The notes under the pieces: generated by a model
What the model saw: only the letters and a program-made list of their open reading frames with translations
Databases searched by the model: none
What the model was told of the DNA's origin: nothing
Made by a program: the position numbers and the translations under genes
DNA from: JAMCTM01 sp023473545
Lineage (GTDB): Bacteria > Patescibacteriota > Microgenomatia > Levybacterales > UBA12049
DNA: 17,164 bases
Direction of reading: 5' to 3'
NCBI GenBank assembly: GCA_023473545.1
Contig: JAMCXO010000006.1
Coordinates: 1-17,164, forward strand
Part shown: positions 6,492 through 12,667 of the stretch, piece by piece
Numbering within the stretch: the first letter of the stretch is position 1
Layout: every line of letters begins with the position of its first letter

Positions 6492-8576
6492 CTACGGATT
6501 TGCCGGCGGCGTTCCTGGCGGCGGCGGGGTTTGGGCTGCGGGCTGGGCCGTCGTGGCGGCGGTTGGTTGCTCCCCTTGTCTTGCTCTTGCCTCTATTTGA
6601 TCAATTGTCTCATGGCTCCATCCCAACAGCCCCCTCATAAATCTGCCCTTTACCCGTGTATCAATCCAGGCGGCTCCCGGTCCAACCGCTTGTCCCATTT
6701 GGTTTCGTCTAAACACTGATCCCCAGGCTCCTCCGGCAGTTCCTCCTAGAAAAGCTCCTCCTGCCCCAACCGCCTGGCCGATGGCCGCGGTATACTTAAG
6801 CTGAGGGGCTTTTAGGGCATCGCGCATCATGGTCACAACCTGAGGCGTCATTAAGATTATGCCAAGGCCGATAAGAGAACCAATGGCATGTGTGTTTCCC
6901 GGATCTCCGATTAAAGGAGGAACAAACTGTCCTGCTGTTGAATGAGGAGAGCCGAATGAGTCTATAAATACCTTTCCCAACAGAAACATGGCAATTGTAA
7001 CCGGGAAGGCGGAAAGGTTAGCGATAATATCTCTCAGCCAGGTCCCAAACCCAATAGAGACCCCGGGGAAAAGACCGGCGGCAATCCAGAAAGGCGCCAG
7101 CACAACATCCAGCAATATAAAAACATAAGCCATAATCAGTTGGAACCAAAGCCTAAACAGCGCCCAGATAAGAGCGATCATGATTATTAAGTATGGGATA
7201 AAAAAGGGTAGCCAATGCCGCAAAAGTAATTCAGAAGCCTCGAATACGCCAGCACCATATATGAAGGCGAAGATAGTGCTAGTTGGAATGTTACTGCCAA
7301 ACCCAAAAACTCTTACGGCAATATTTGGTATACTATTAGGGTGCAGGAGCGTTGTTACTCCAGCAATAGTGCTGATTATATTTATTAACTGGTCCATTGG
7401 GGTATTATTATCTGAGAAAAATCCTAGTTTTTGCCTTTTTTCGCCAAACGACGCGGCCTTTTTATATCCCTTTAATAACGCATTACTAAAACCCTTTAAA
7501 AACCCAAAGGGTACAGATCCACCCCCGGGCAGAGGAACTTTAAGGATGTTCTTGGGAATACGTAAATTGCTTATTGTATCAACTGCGTTTGAGGTTTCAT
7601 TAGCCATGGCTCCAATAGCTGTGCCTAGCAGGTTAAGGTTACCGGGTAATAAGTCGAAAACAGGAATATAGTTTGCTCCCTTGTCATGAATGCCAAGTGA
7701 GTTACTTATGACTTGTTTAGCGCCATCGGCAGAACTGGCTGCTATACCGTTTACTCCGCCTGGGATCATCTCGTTAACAGCATTGAAAGGCGGATTTTTC
7801 TGTATATCCGCAAGGTTATTAGTGTGTGGACTTATGGTATTGGCTACCAAATAAATGCTTACATTCATCATATCAATCAAGAATCCTGCAATGGCAAAGG
7901 AGAAGGTAACCAAAAGAATACCGATGATAATTTTGGGAATCTGATTTTCAATACTCATCACGGTTCTGGGGTCTATTTTTATCCTAAGCATTATCGCCAG
8001 GCCGATGGCAACGAAGATAAAGACAAACAAAAGATAAACAATGTTTCTGAATGTTGACCAAAGGCCCATTAGGGGTTGTAGTCCGCAAAAGCCGATGCCT
8101 GTTCCAGGCATTGACGTGCAGGGTGGTGTGGCGGCATAGGCGTGTTTGGCTATGCCAAAATTTTGTGCCAGATGATTAAAGTAGTCGCCGGTATGGATGG
8201 GAGGGATGAAGGTCATGGCGATTAAATTGCCCATTACCCCAATTGCCCCGCCGCCATTCGGCACAAAGCCGATCCTGCCGGTTTTCTGGTCAACTCCTAA
8301 ACAGGCCTGGTTTGGATTGGTCGGATCAATGCCGGAGAGCTCGCAGCTCATGGCGGATATGACCTCGAGCATCACATTCTGCGTCCAGGTATGAAGATTT
8401 TTGGGAACATTCGGGTCGGTATTAGTTGCCATGTATGGGTTTGCTGCCTGGGCAAAGGAAGGTGCGGCAGAAAACAGAAAACAGAAAACAGAAAGCAAAG
8501 AGACAAGGAAAATTTTTAATTTGAAATTTTTAATTTCAAATGAAAATTGAAAATTAAGTTGGGCAGGCAGCTTCAT
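6492..8576 (-). CDS. TrbL/VirB6-like polytopic T4SS inner-membrane protein
   Basis: The 694-residue product starts with a signal peptide-like helix (about residues 20-43, ending SFAQA). It has hydrophobic segments near 178-197, 214-235, 456-475, 478-502, 522-540 and 565-582, and a long soluble loop between about 245 and 395. The last 45 residues are a Pro/Ala/Gln-rich tail (QTPPPPGTPPANP). The order of a periplasmic N-terminal part, two helices, a loop and a C-terminal helix cluster fits TrbL/VirB6 channel proteins of CPR T4SS loci, with the two pilin-like genes nearby. Residues 8-23 come from an A/T-rich repeat and the signal peptide from a CAGAAAA heptamer repeat. A TTGACA (8611-8616) lies upstream but I find no good -10 box, and there is no Shine-Dalgarno sequence. 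Confidence 0.75.
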   Translation of the reverse strand: MKLPAQLNFQFSFEIKNFKLKIFLVSLLSVFCFLFSAAPSFAQAANPYMATNTDPNVPKNLHTWTQNVMLEVISAMSCELSGIDPTNPNQACLGVDQKTGRIGFVPNGGGAIGVMGNLIAMTFIPPIHTGDYFNHLAQNFGIAKHAYAATPPCTSMPGTGIGFCGLQPLMGLWSTFRNIVYLLFVFIFVAIGLAIMLRIKIDPRTVMSIENQIPKIIIGILLVTFSFAIAGFLIDMMNVSIYLVANTISPHTNNLADIQKNPPFNAVNEMIPGGVNGIAASSADGAKQVISNSLGIHDKGANYIPVFDLLPGNLNLLGTAIGAMANETSNAVDTISNLRIPKNILKVPLPGGGSVPFGFLKGFSNALLKGYKKAASFGEKRQKLGFFSDNNTPMDQLINIISTIAGVTTLLHPNSIPNIAVRVFGFGSNIPTSTIFAFIYGAGVFEASELLLRHWLPFFIPYLIIMIALIWALFRLWFQLIMAYVFILLDVVLAPFWIAAGLFPGVSIGFGTWLRDIIANLSAFPVTIAMFLLGKVFIDSFGSPHSTAGQFVPPLIGDPGNTHAIGSLIGLGIILMTPQVVTMMRDALKAPQLKYTAAIGQAVGAGGAFLGGTAGGAWGSVFRRNQMGQAVGPGAAWIDTRVKGRFMRGLLGWSHETIDQIEARARQGEQPTAATTAQPAAQTPPPPGTPPANP
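8468..8495. repeat. Heptanucleotide tandem repeat (CAGAAAA)3 + CAGAAAG
   Basis: Three perfect CAGAAAA units and a fourth with one mismatch lie in the signal-peptide region of the TrbL-like gene (antisense to it). Seven is not a multiple of three, so gain or loss of a unit changes the reading frame. Confidence 0.8.
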
Positions 8577-8618
8577 AGCACATTTTTAGTTTGCGGTATT
8601 TCGCGGACAATGTCAAGC

Positions 8619-8888
8619 CTATTTGTATAATTCCTTATGTGTTCCTAAGATAATAAAATAAGCAATTGTATCTTCTCCAGTTTTTATTTCTCTGTAAATA
8701 GCGCGGTAATCATTGGTAATATTGATGCTTCTTAAACCTTTGTATGGCTCTCGCAGTTTATGATTGTTAAGTTGTGGATCAAGGGGATTTTTTATAAAGA
8801 TGAAAATTTTCTTTCTAAAGCTTTTGCGGATTTTAACATTAAGTTTTTTCAGCTTTTTGGAAAAGTTAGGATCTAATTTGGCATTCAT
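8619..8888 (-). CDS. RelE/ParE-superfamily toxin
   Basis: The 89-residue basic protein starts MNAKLDPNFSKKLKKL, then shows the family core HKLREPYKGLRSINI, TNDYRAIYRE and a final strand AYFIILGTHKELY. Family members are ribosome-dependent mRNA interferases (RelE, YafQ) or gyrase inhibitors (ParE); I cannot tell which. The ATG at 8886-8888 overlaps the antitoxin TGA in an ATGA arrangement, the usual coupling in such pairs, so I prefer it to the ATG at 8907-8909, which would add seven residues. It is downstream of its antitoxin and ends just before the possible promoter of the TrbL-like gene. Confidence 0.82.
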   Translation of the reverse strand: MNAKLDPNFSKKLKKLNVKIRKSFRKKIFIFIKNPLDPQLNNHKLREPYKGLRSINITNDYRAIYREIKTGEDTIAYFIILGTHKELYK

Positions 8889-9172
8889 ATTCCTTGTTCG
8901 TCGAGCCATTTTACTGCTTCTTCAGGAGTATGAAAAACAGGAGATCCTTTTCCTTCTTCCCAGTTTTTGCGCGCTTTTGCAAGGGTTTGTTTGAAATATT
9001 CGCTTGGTATTTCTTCCTCTTGTGCGCTAAAGGTAATTGTTTTTGTTCTGATAAATTGTTTTAGGAAGCCTTTAATGATAACACTTAGCGGCATACCAAG
9101 TTCTTCGGCAGTTGCCATTGCTTGTTTCTTGGTTTGCGGGTCAATTTTGGTTGTAACTACTGCATAATTCAT
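8885..9172 (-). CDS. RelB/DinJ-like antitoxin
   Basis: The 95-residue protein begins with a ribbon-helix-helix domain: strand YAVVTTKIDP, helix QTKKQAMATAEELGM, helix PLSVIIKGFLKQFI. The acidic C-terminal half (EEEIPSEYFKQTLAKARKNW, then EEAVKWLDEQGI) is typical of the toxin-binding region. It should neutralise the RelE-like toxin encoded four bases overlapping downstream, and repress its own promoter. The ATG at 9170-9172 is chosen because a strong promoter lies just upstream; the open frame continues further back only through the tRNA gene. No Shine-Dalgarno sequence is present. Confidence 0.85.
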   Translation of the reverse strand: MNYAVVTTKIDPQTKKQAMATAEELGMPLSVIIKGFLKQFIRTKTITFSAQEEEIPSEYFKQTLAKARKNWEEGKGSPVFHTPEEAVKWLDEQGI

Positions 9173-9181
9173 ATTAACCAA

Positions 9182-9211
9182 AGTATATACACCGGTATAC
9201 CTTTTTGTCAA
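9182..9211 (-). promoter_or_regulatory. Promoter and likely operator of the RelBE-type pair
   Basis: On the minus strand, TTGACA (9206-9211) and TATACT (9182-9187) are separated by 18 bases. Between them an inverted repeat TATAC-CGGT-GTATA is placed where a ribbon-helix-helix antitoxin could repress. The predicted start lies 3-5 bases before the antitoxin ATG, so the message would be nearly leaderless. The -35 box starts two bases after the tRNA-Ser 3' end. Confidence 0.55.
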
Positions 9212-9212
9212 G

Positions 9213-9299
9213 CGGAGGGAGGGAGATTCGAACTCCCGATATCCTTGCGGATATACCTGCTCTCCAAGCAAGCGCACTAGACCGCTATGCGATCCCTCC
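9213..9299 (-). tRNA. tRNA-Ser (GGA anticodon)
   Basis: The minus strand folds as a class II tRNA. The acceptor stem is GGAGGGA/TCCCTCC with discriminator G. The anticodon stem CTTGC/GCAGG encloses loop TTGGAGA, giving anticodon GGA (serine, UCC/UCU codons). The long variable arm is TATCC-GCAA-GGATA, and the T arm is GGGAG-TTCGAAT-CTCCC. The long variable arm and discriminator G agree with serine. The 3' CCA is not encoded and must be added enzymatically. The 3' end is followed almost at once by the antitoxin promoter. Confidence 0.95.
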
Positions 9300-9305
9300 T
9301 AGATT

Positions 9306-9360
9306 AAGTCAAAAGTTAAAATTCAAAAGTCAAAAATACAAATAAAAATTAAAAAGTTAA
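9306..9360. repeat. A-rich CAAAAGT-type degenerate repeat
   Basis: The spacer between tRNA-Ser and the Nudix gene is made of units such as TCAAAAGTTAAAATT and CAAAAGTCAAAAAT. The 15 bases at 9309-9323 are identical to 13271-13285 inside guaA. The repeat continues, in the other orientation, into the last codons of the Nudix gene (9385-9425). Confidence 0.6.
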
Positions 9361-9376
9361 GAACGTTTATTACTTT

Positions 9377-9832
9377 CTACTTTTGCCTTGAACTTTTGAC
9401 TTCTAATTTTTGAATTTTGACTTTCGCTCCCTTCCACACTTTTTTATCCGATTGATATGTCAGTCTTTTTTCAATCTCATCTATGGTCAGCCACTCTACA
9501 TTTTCCATTTCAAAGTCATGCTTGGCGATATCGCCCGAGACATATTCCATTAAGAAATAATACACTGTTTTTTTTATTTTTTCTCCTTTAAAAACATACC
9601 AGTAGGTAACAGCCGTCAGGCTTTTTATAATCCTTGCCTTTACCCCTGTTTCTTCTTCGACTTCTCTAATTGCTGTTTCCTCTTTTGTTTGTCCTTTAAA
9701 TTCTTCTTTATCGCCAATTAATCCTTTCGGAAACACCCAGCCGTGATGCTGTGAATGCTGGGCAAGCAAAATCATCATTTTCTGTTTTTGCGTTTTATAT
9801 ACTATTCCGCCTGCGGAAAATTCAAACCTCAT
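9377..9832 (-). CDS. Nudix hydrolase
   Basis: The 151-residue protein begins MRFEFSAGGIVYK, typical of Nudix proteins, followed by GWVFPKGLIGDKEE and the Nudix helix REVEEETGV. Such enzymes hydrolyse nucleoside diphosphates linked to another group; the substrate here is not predictable. The box is unusual. The PKG glycine and the helix are about five residues further apart than in the classic pattern, and the Glu expected eight residues before REVEEE is Gln. The catalytic glutamates of REVEEE are present. AAAGGA lies about nine bases before the ATG at 9830-9832. The last 14 residues (VKIQKLEVKSSRQK) are encoded by a CAAAAGT-type repeat and are probably unstructured. Confidence 0.88.
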   Translation of the reverse strand: MRFEFSAGGIVYKTQKQKMMILLAQHSQHHGWVFPKGLIGDKEEFKGQTKEETAIREVEEETGVKARIIKSLTAVTYWYVFKGEKIKKTVYYFLMEYVSGDIAKHDFEMENVEWLTIDEIEKRLTYQSDKKVWKGAKVKIQKLEVKSSRQK

Positions 9833-9879
9833 TGATAAATGTCCTTTCCGTAACCAGCATATAAATTTTTCTGTTGACA

Positions 9880-9909
9880 ATAATAATCAAGATTGTGCCC
9901 TGGTGTCAA
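9880..9909 (-). promoter_or_regulatory. Promoter for the Nudix gene
   Basis: On the minus strand, TTGACA (9904-9909) and TATTAT (9880-9885) are separated by 18 bases. The predicted start is near 9873, about 40 bases before the ATG, leaving room for the AAAGGA ribosome binding site. Confidence 0.5.
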
Positions 9910-9977
9910 TAACGACTTAATGAGACAGGGAATTTTTGGTTTGGAGGGTGTTGACAAACCAAGAGAAAGATGACACG

Positions 9978-10325
9978 ATGAGTTTATGGATGATGCAGGA
10001 ATTATTGCTGATGCCCAAAAAAAAGTTGCTGGATTTAATTATCCGGCATCTGAGAGAAAGGAAATTGGAGGTTACTAAGGCAAAAAAACTGGCGCGGGAT
10101 TTTTTACAGCTTTTGCCAATCAATGACCAGGAAGATTTATTGCAAAAACTGGAAGGATTAGGCAGACAATATCCGGAGGCGCAGGAAATCTATATTGACG
10201 AGCTAAAAGAAATGAGCGTACAAAAGAGGGATCGGGCGTTAACAGAAATGCAAAGTCATATTCAGCAGGGGAAAATTGAAGAAGCAATTAAGGTTGCCAG
10301 ATTAGCGCAACAGAAAGGAGCATAA
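9978..10325 (+). CDS. Small helical protein of unknown function
   Basis: I do not recognise this protein. From the ATG at 9978 it has 115 residues, all predicted helical: MSLWMMQELLLMPKKKLL, then basic and acidic amphipathic helices, and a final EEAIKVARLAQQKGA that looks like one tetratricopeptide-type helix. There is no membrane segment. A TTG at 9936 would add 14 residues but is a weaker choice. TTGACA at 9951-9956 lies upstream without a convincing -10 box. The next gene starts seven bases after the stop and its ribosome binding site lies within this gene's last codons, so the two are probably co-translated. Confidence 0.6.
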   Translation: MSLWMMQELLLMPKKKLLDLIIRHLRERKLEVTKAKKLARDFLQLLPINDQEDLLQKLEGLGRQYPEAQEIYIDELKEMSVQKRDRALTEMQSHIQQGKIEEAIKVARLAQQKGA

Positions 10326-10331
10326 TAAGCA

Positions 10332-10781
10332 ATGGCTGGAGAATCGGCAGCGGGAGTAGCGGCTCAAGTGGCAGAAGCGGCTCCGGCGGCGGCAGAAGCA
10401 ATTAGCGCGATTCAGCAGGAAGCGGGTCAAGCAGCAGGCGGTATAACAGCCGGTCAAGAAGCGGTTTTGGAAACAGTGAGTCAGGGAGCTTCGCAGGGGG
10501 TTCCTCCCGCCGAAGGACTTGCGGCCATTGGTGATCTTCCGGAAGGCCCGCGTCAGGAAAATAATCCCCGGCAATCTGGGACAGAGGGGCAGGAATCGGG
10601 GACAGAAACGGGATCGGCTCGGGAAAGTAATCAGGGAGCGCCAGAGGCAGAAAGAGAAAAACCGCCCGTTATTCCCGGAAAAGTGGCGGAAGATCCAAAA
10701 TACAAGGAACTTCGGGCACAACGTACGGTTGAGGCATCGCAGGCAAATGGAGGCAGGGCGGAGAGGTTAAATCACGATTAG
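10332..10781 (+). CDS. Ala/Glu/Gln-rich low-complexity protein, N-terminal part before an in-frame TAG
   Basis: The 149-residue product is rich in Ala, Gly, Glu and Gln (MAGESAAGVAAQVAEAAPAA at the start), mostly low complexity and likely disordered. AAAGGAG lies about 12 bases before the ATG, inside the previous gene. The frame ends at TAG 10779-10781. The same frame remains open immediately after it, with protein-like composition (IEQDALKDYYQAWAQEVM), and runs to 11264. The codon at the break would be CAG (Gln) with one base changed. I read 10332-11264 as originally one 310-residue protein. No known domain is seen. Confidence 0.55.
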   Translation: MAGESAAGVAAQVAEAAPAAAEAISAIQQEAGQAAGGITAGQEAVLETVSQGASQGVPPAEGLAAIGDLPEGPRQENNPRQSGTEGQESGTETGSARESNQGAPEAEREKPPVIPGKVAEDPKYKELRAQRTVEASQANGGRAERLNHD

Positions 10782-10832
10782 ATAGAACAGGACGCGCTAA
10801 AGGACTATTATCAAGCTTGGGCTCAAGAAGTA

Positions 10833-11264
10833 ATGAGTCGTCCGGAAGGTCTGCCCGATGAAATAGCTAATGACCCCTTGTTTAATCAAAAATACGGTGA
10901 GGCGGTGCAGGAAGCGGAAAGGACCGGCCAGCCGATTGATCTAAAGGCTCTTAAAACAGAAGCCCTCGCCGGATTTCAAAAAGACAAGGATCAGGAAGCA
11001 GAAGCAGCCGCGGGAGAGGCCGCCGCGCAGGCCCCCGCAGAATTAGCCAAGGCGCTTAAAGGAAGCGAGCTATTAATGCAGAATCCGGAGATGGCAAAAG
11101 TAGTTGGTCTTCTAACCGCGGTTTTGGAGCAGCAATTAAAATCGCAAGGAAAACCAGAGCAGGAGATTCAACAGAATCTTAAGGGCAAAGAAAACTTGTT
11201 AATGCTTTTCTTGGCTATCCTGATGATGATGGTTGGAGGGGCGGCGGAGACGCTCAAGAAATAG
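10833..11264 (+). CDS. C-terminal part of the split low-complexity protein, with a terminal membrane helix
   Basis: This 143-residue frame starts at the first ATG after the TAG and is in the same frame as 10332-10781. It has a soluble charged part (IANDPLFNQKYGEAVQEAER), an Ala/Glu-rich middle, a helix NPEMAKVVGLLTAVLEQQLK, and a C-terminal hydrophobic helix LLMLFLAILMMMVGG near residues 121-136. That end suggests a tail-anchored membrane protein. No Shine-Dalgarno sequence precedes the ATG, which argues against an independent gene. It ends in TAG. Function is unknown. Confidence 0.5.
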   Translation: MSRPEGLPDEIANDPLFNQKYGEAVQEAERTGQPIDLKALKTEALAGFQKDKDQEAEAAAGEAAAQAPAELAKALKGSELLMQNPEMAKVVGLLTAVLEQQLKSQGKPEQEIQQNLKGKENLLMLFLAILMMMVGGAAETLKK

Positions 11265-11317
11265 GCATTGCCTTTTACTTTATTTTACTTCTTTACTCCT
11301 CTTTTGGTTTGGGTAAT

Positions 11318-11458
11318 CGTTCAGGAATTGACAAAGAGAGCGAGTGAATAAAATTTTTTGGCCTGAGATTGTTTGAGCGAAGTATGAGCGAGTTGCGAAG
11401 GACAGAAAAATTTTTGTTCACGAGCGATAGATTAACCATTTTTGCTAAATCCTGAACG
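11318..11458. repeat. Hairpin-like repeat element (MITE-like) in the guaB upstream gap
   Basis: The ends carry a 9-base inverted repeat, CGTTCAGGA (11318-11326) and TCCTGAACG (11450-11458). Inside lies a second imperfect inverted repeat (GAGTGAATAAAATTTTTT paired with AAAAATTTTTGTTCACGAG). The centre has GAGCGAAGTATGAGCGAG. The whole could fold into a long nested hairpin. No credible protein is encoded. It could be a small non-autonomous element or a structured RNA. Confidence 0.5.
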
Positions 11459-11474
11459 CCTACTGGTTTGGGGG

Positions 11475-11504
11475 TTGACAAAATAGACATAGAGATTAGA
11501 TAAT
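11475..11504 (+). promoter_or_regulatory. Promoter for guaB-guaA, leaderless
   Basis: TTGACA (11475-11480) and GATAAT (11499-11504) are separated by 18 bases. The expected transcript start (about 11510-11512) coincides with the guaB ATG at 11510, which has no ribosome binding site. Confidence 0.55.
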
Positions 11505-11509
11505 TAATC

Positions 11510-12655
11510 ATGGAGAGTCAAAAATTATTTCCGGTTTCTCTTACATTTGACGATATACTTCTTCTTCCGGGTTATACGGATTTCTCCCGTTCGGAAATAG
11601 ATTTGTCTGCCGGATTAACCCGCAACATTAAATTAAGGCTTCCGTTTGTTTCCTCTCCCATGGATACGGTAACAGAATCAGAGCTGGCTATTGCCTTGGC
11701 AAAATTGGGAGGCATCGGCATTATCCACCGTAATTTATCACTTGCCGCCCAGGCAAAGGAGGTAGAAAAGGTAAAATCAAAAAATCTTTTGGTTGGGGCC
11801 GCGGTTGGGGCAAGCGAAGGATTCGAGGAGCGGGTTAAGGCATTGGTTAAAGCAGGGACGGATGTGATCGTGGTGGATTCTGCCCATGGATTTTCAAAAA
11901 CGGTCTTAGACGCGGTTGGTAAGATTAAAAAAATGTTTCCAAGGCAAGAAGTCATCGCCGGAAATATCGCGACATTTGAGGCGGCAAAAGCATTGATTCG
12001 CGCGGGAGCGGACGGACTGCGTGTTGGGATGGGGCCCGGGGCAATTTGCACAACAAGGGTTGTTTCGGGTATGGGTGTTCCCCAGATTACCGCTATTTTG
12101 GAAACCGCTAAAGAAGCAAGACCCAAAGGGGTTCCTGTCATCGCTGACGGGGGGATTAAATATTCAGGGGACATGGTTAAAGCCTTAGCCTGCGGGGCAT
12201 CAGCAGTGATGATGGGAGGATTTTTCGCATCTGCCGGCGAGGCGCCAGGCGAAACAGTTATTCTTAACAAAGAAGATGTGCCGCGAAGATTTCAGAGTAT
12301 TTTCAATCATACCCATAAAACCTATATGTTTAAAAAATATAGGGGGATGGGATCGGTTGGGGCAATGGAAAAGGGGGCAAAGATAAAATCGGAGGGTGAA
12401 TTTCATGGAAAAAGTTATCAAGACAGGGTATTGGTTGCGGAAGGGGTAGAAGGATTAGTGCCTATTAGGGGAACAGTCAAAGAAATCGCGGAGCAGGCGA
12501 TAGGCGGGATAAAATCCGGCATGTATTATGCGGGGGCGAAAAATATCGAAGAGCTTTGGGAAAAGGTAAGGTTCACCAGAATTACCCAGTCGTCTTTAAT
12601 AGAAAGCCATCCGCACGACATACTGGTGACAGATCCCGGAAAAAACTACTACTAA
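11510..12655 (+). CDS. guaB: IMP dehydrogenase without CBS domains
   Basis: This enzyme oxidises IMP to XMP with NAD+, the first committed step to GMP. The 381-residue protein has TFDDILLLPGYTDF at the N-terminus, VVDSAHGFS (121-129), the catalytic-loop Cys180 in GPGAICTTR, ADGGIKYSGD (212-221) and the flap YRGMGSVGAM (277-286). It ends with ESHPHDILVT. About 110 residues are missing compared with usual IMP dehydrogenase because the CBS pair is replaced by a short link after IIHRNLS (about 76-92). Between EAPGE and the flap there is an extra stretch of roughly 20 residues (NKEDVPRRFQSIFNHTHKTY). The catalytic loop has Ala where Ser is common. It is followed after 12 bases by guaA. Confidence 0.9.
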   Translation: MESQKLFPVSLTFDDILLLPGYTDFSRSEIDLSAGLTRNIKLRLPFVSSPMDTVTESELAIALAKLGGIGIIHRNLSLAAQAKEVEKVKSKNLLVGAAVGASEGFEERVKALVKAGTDVIVVDSAHGFSKTVLDAVGKIKKMFPRQEVIAGNIATFEAAKALIRAGADGLRVGMGPGAICTTRVVSGMGVPQITAILETAKEARPKGVPVIADGGIKYSGDMVKALACGASAVMMGGFFASAGEAPGETVILNKEDVPRRFQSIFNHTHKTYMFKKYRGMGSVGAMEKGAKIKSEGEFHGKSYQDRVLVAEGVEGLVPIRGTVKEIAEQAIGGIKSGMYYAGAKNIEELWEKVRFTRITQSSLIESHPHDILVTDPGKNYY

Positions 12656-12667
12656 CAACAGATTTTT

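Noticed and set aside
9804..9817. Palindrome TTCCGCCTGCGGAA in the Nudix gene
   Set aside because: It encodes the conserved FSAGG segment of Nudix proteins, so the symmetry is most likely chance and not an inserted element.
9874..9909. TTGACA and TGTCAA facing each other as a divergent operator
   Set aside because: The minus-strand TTGACA has a good -10 box for the Nudix gene, but the plus-strand TTGACA has none, so the symmetry is probably incidental.
10302..10721. 139-residue open frame on the minus strand
   Set aside because: It is antisense to the Ala/Glu-rich gene and has a Cys/Arg/Ser composition typical of a shadow of G/C-rich coding sequence.
11293..11511. 72-residue open frame on the minus strand in the guaB upstream gap
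   Set aside because: It translates the inverted-repeat element and the guaB promoter; no protein signature or start signal is present.
11572..12270. 232-residue open frame on the minus strand
   Set aside because: It is antisense to guaB, which is unambiguous, and shows only mirrored low-complexity composition.
12319..12343. CCTATA...TATAGG inverted repeat in guaB
   Set aside because: The stem is only six A/T-rich pairs and lies in ordinary coding sequence before the flap.
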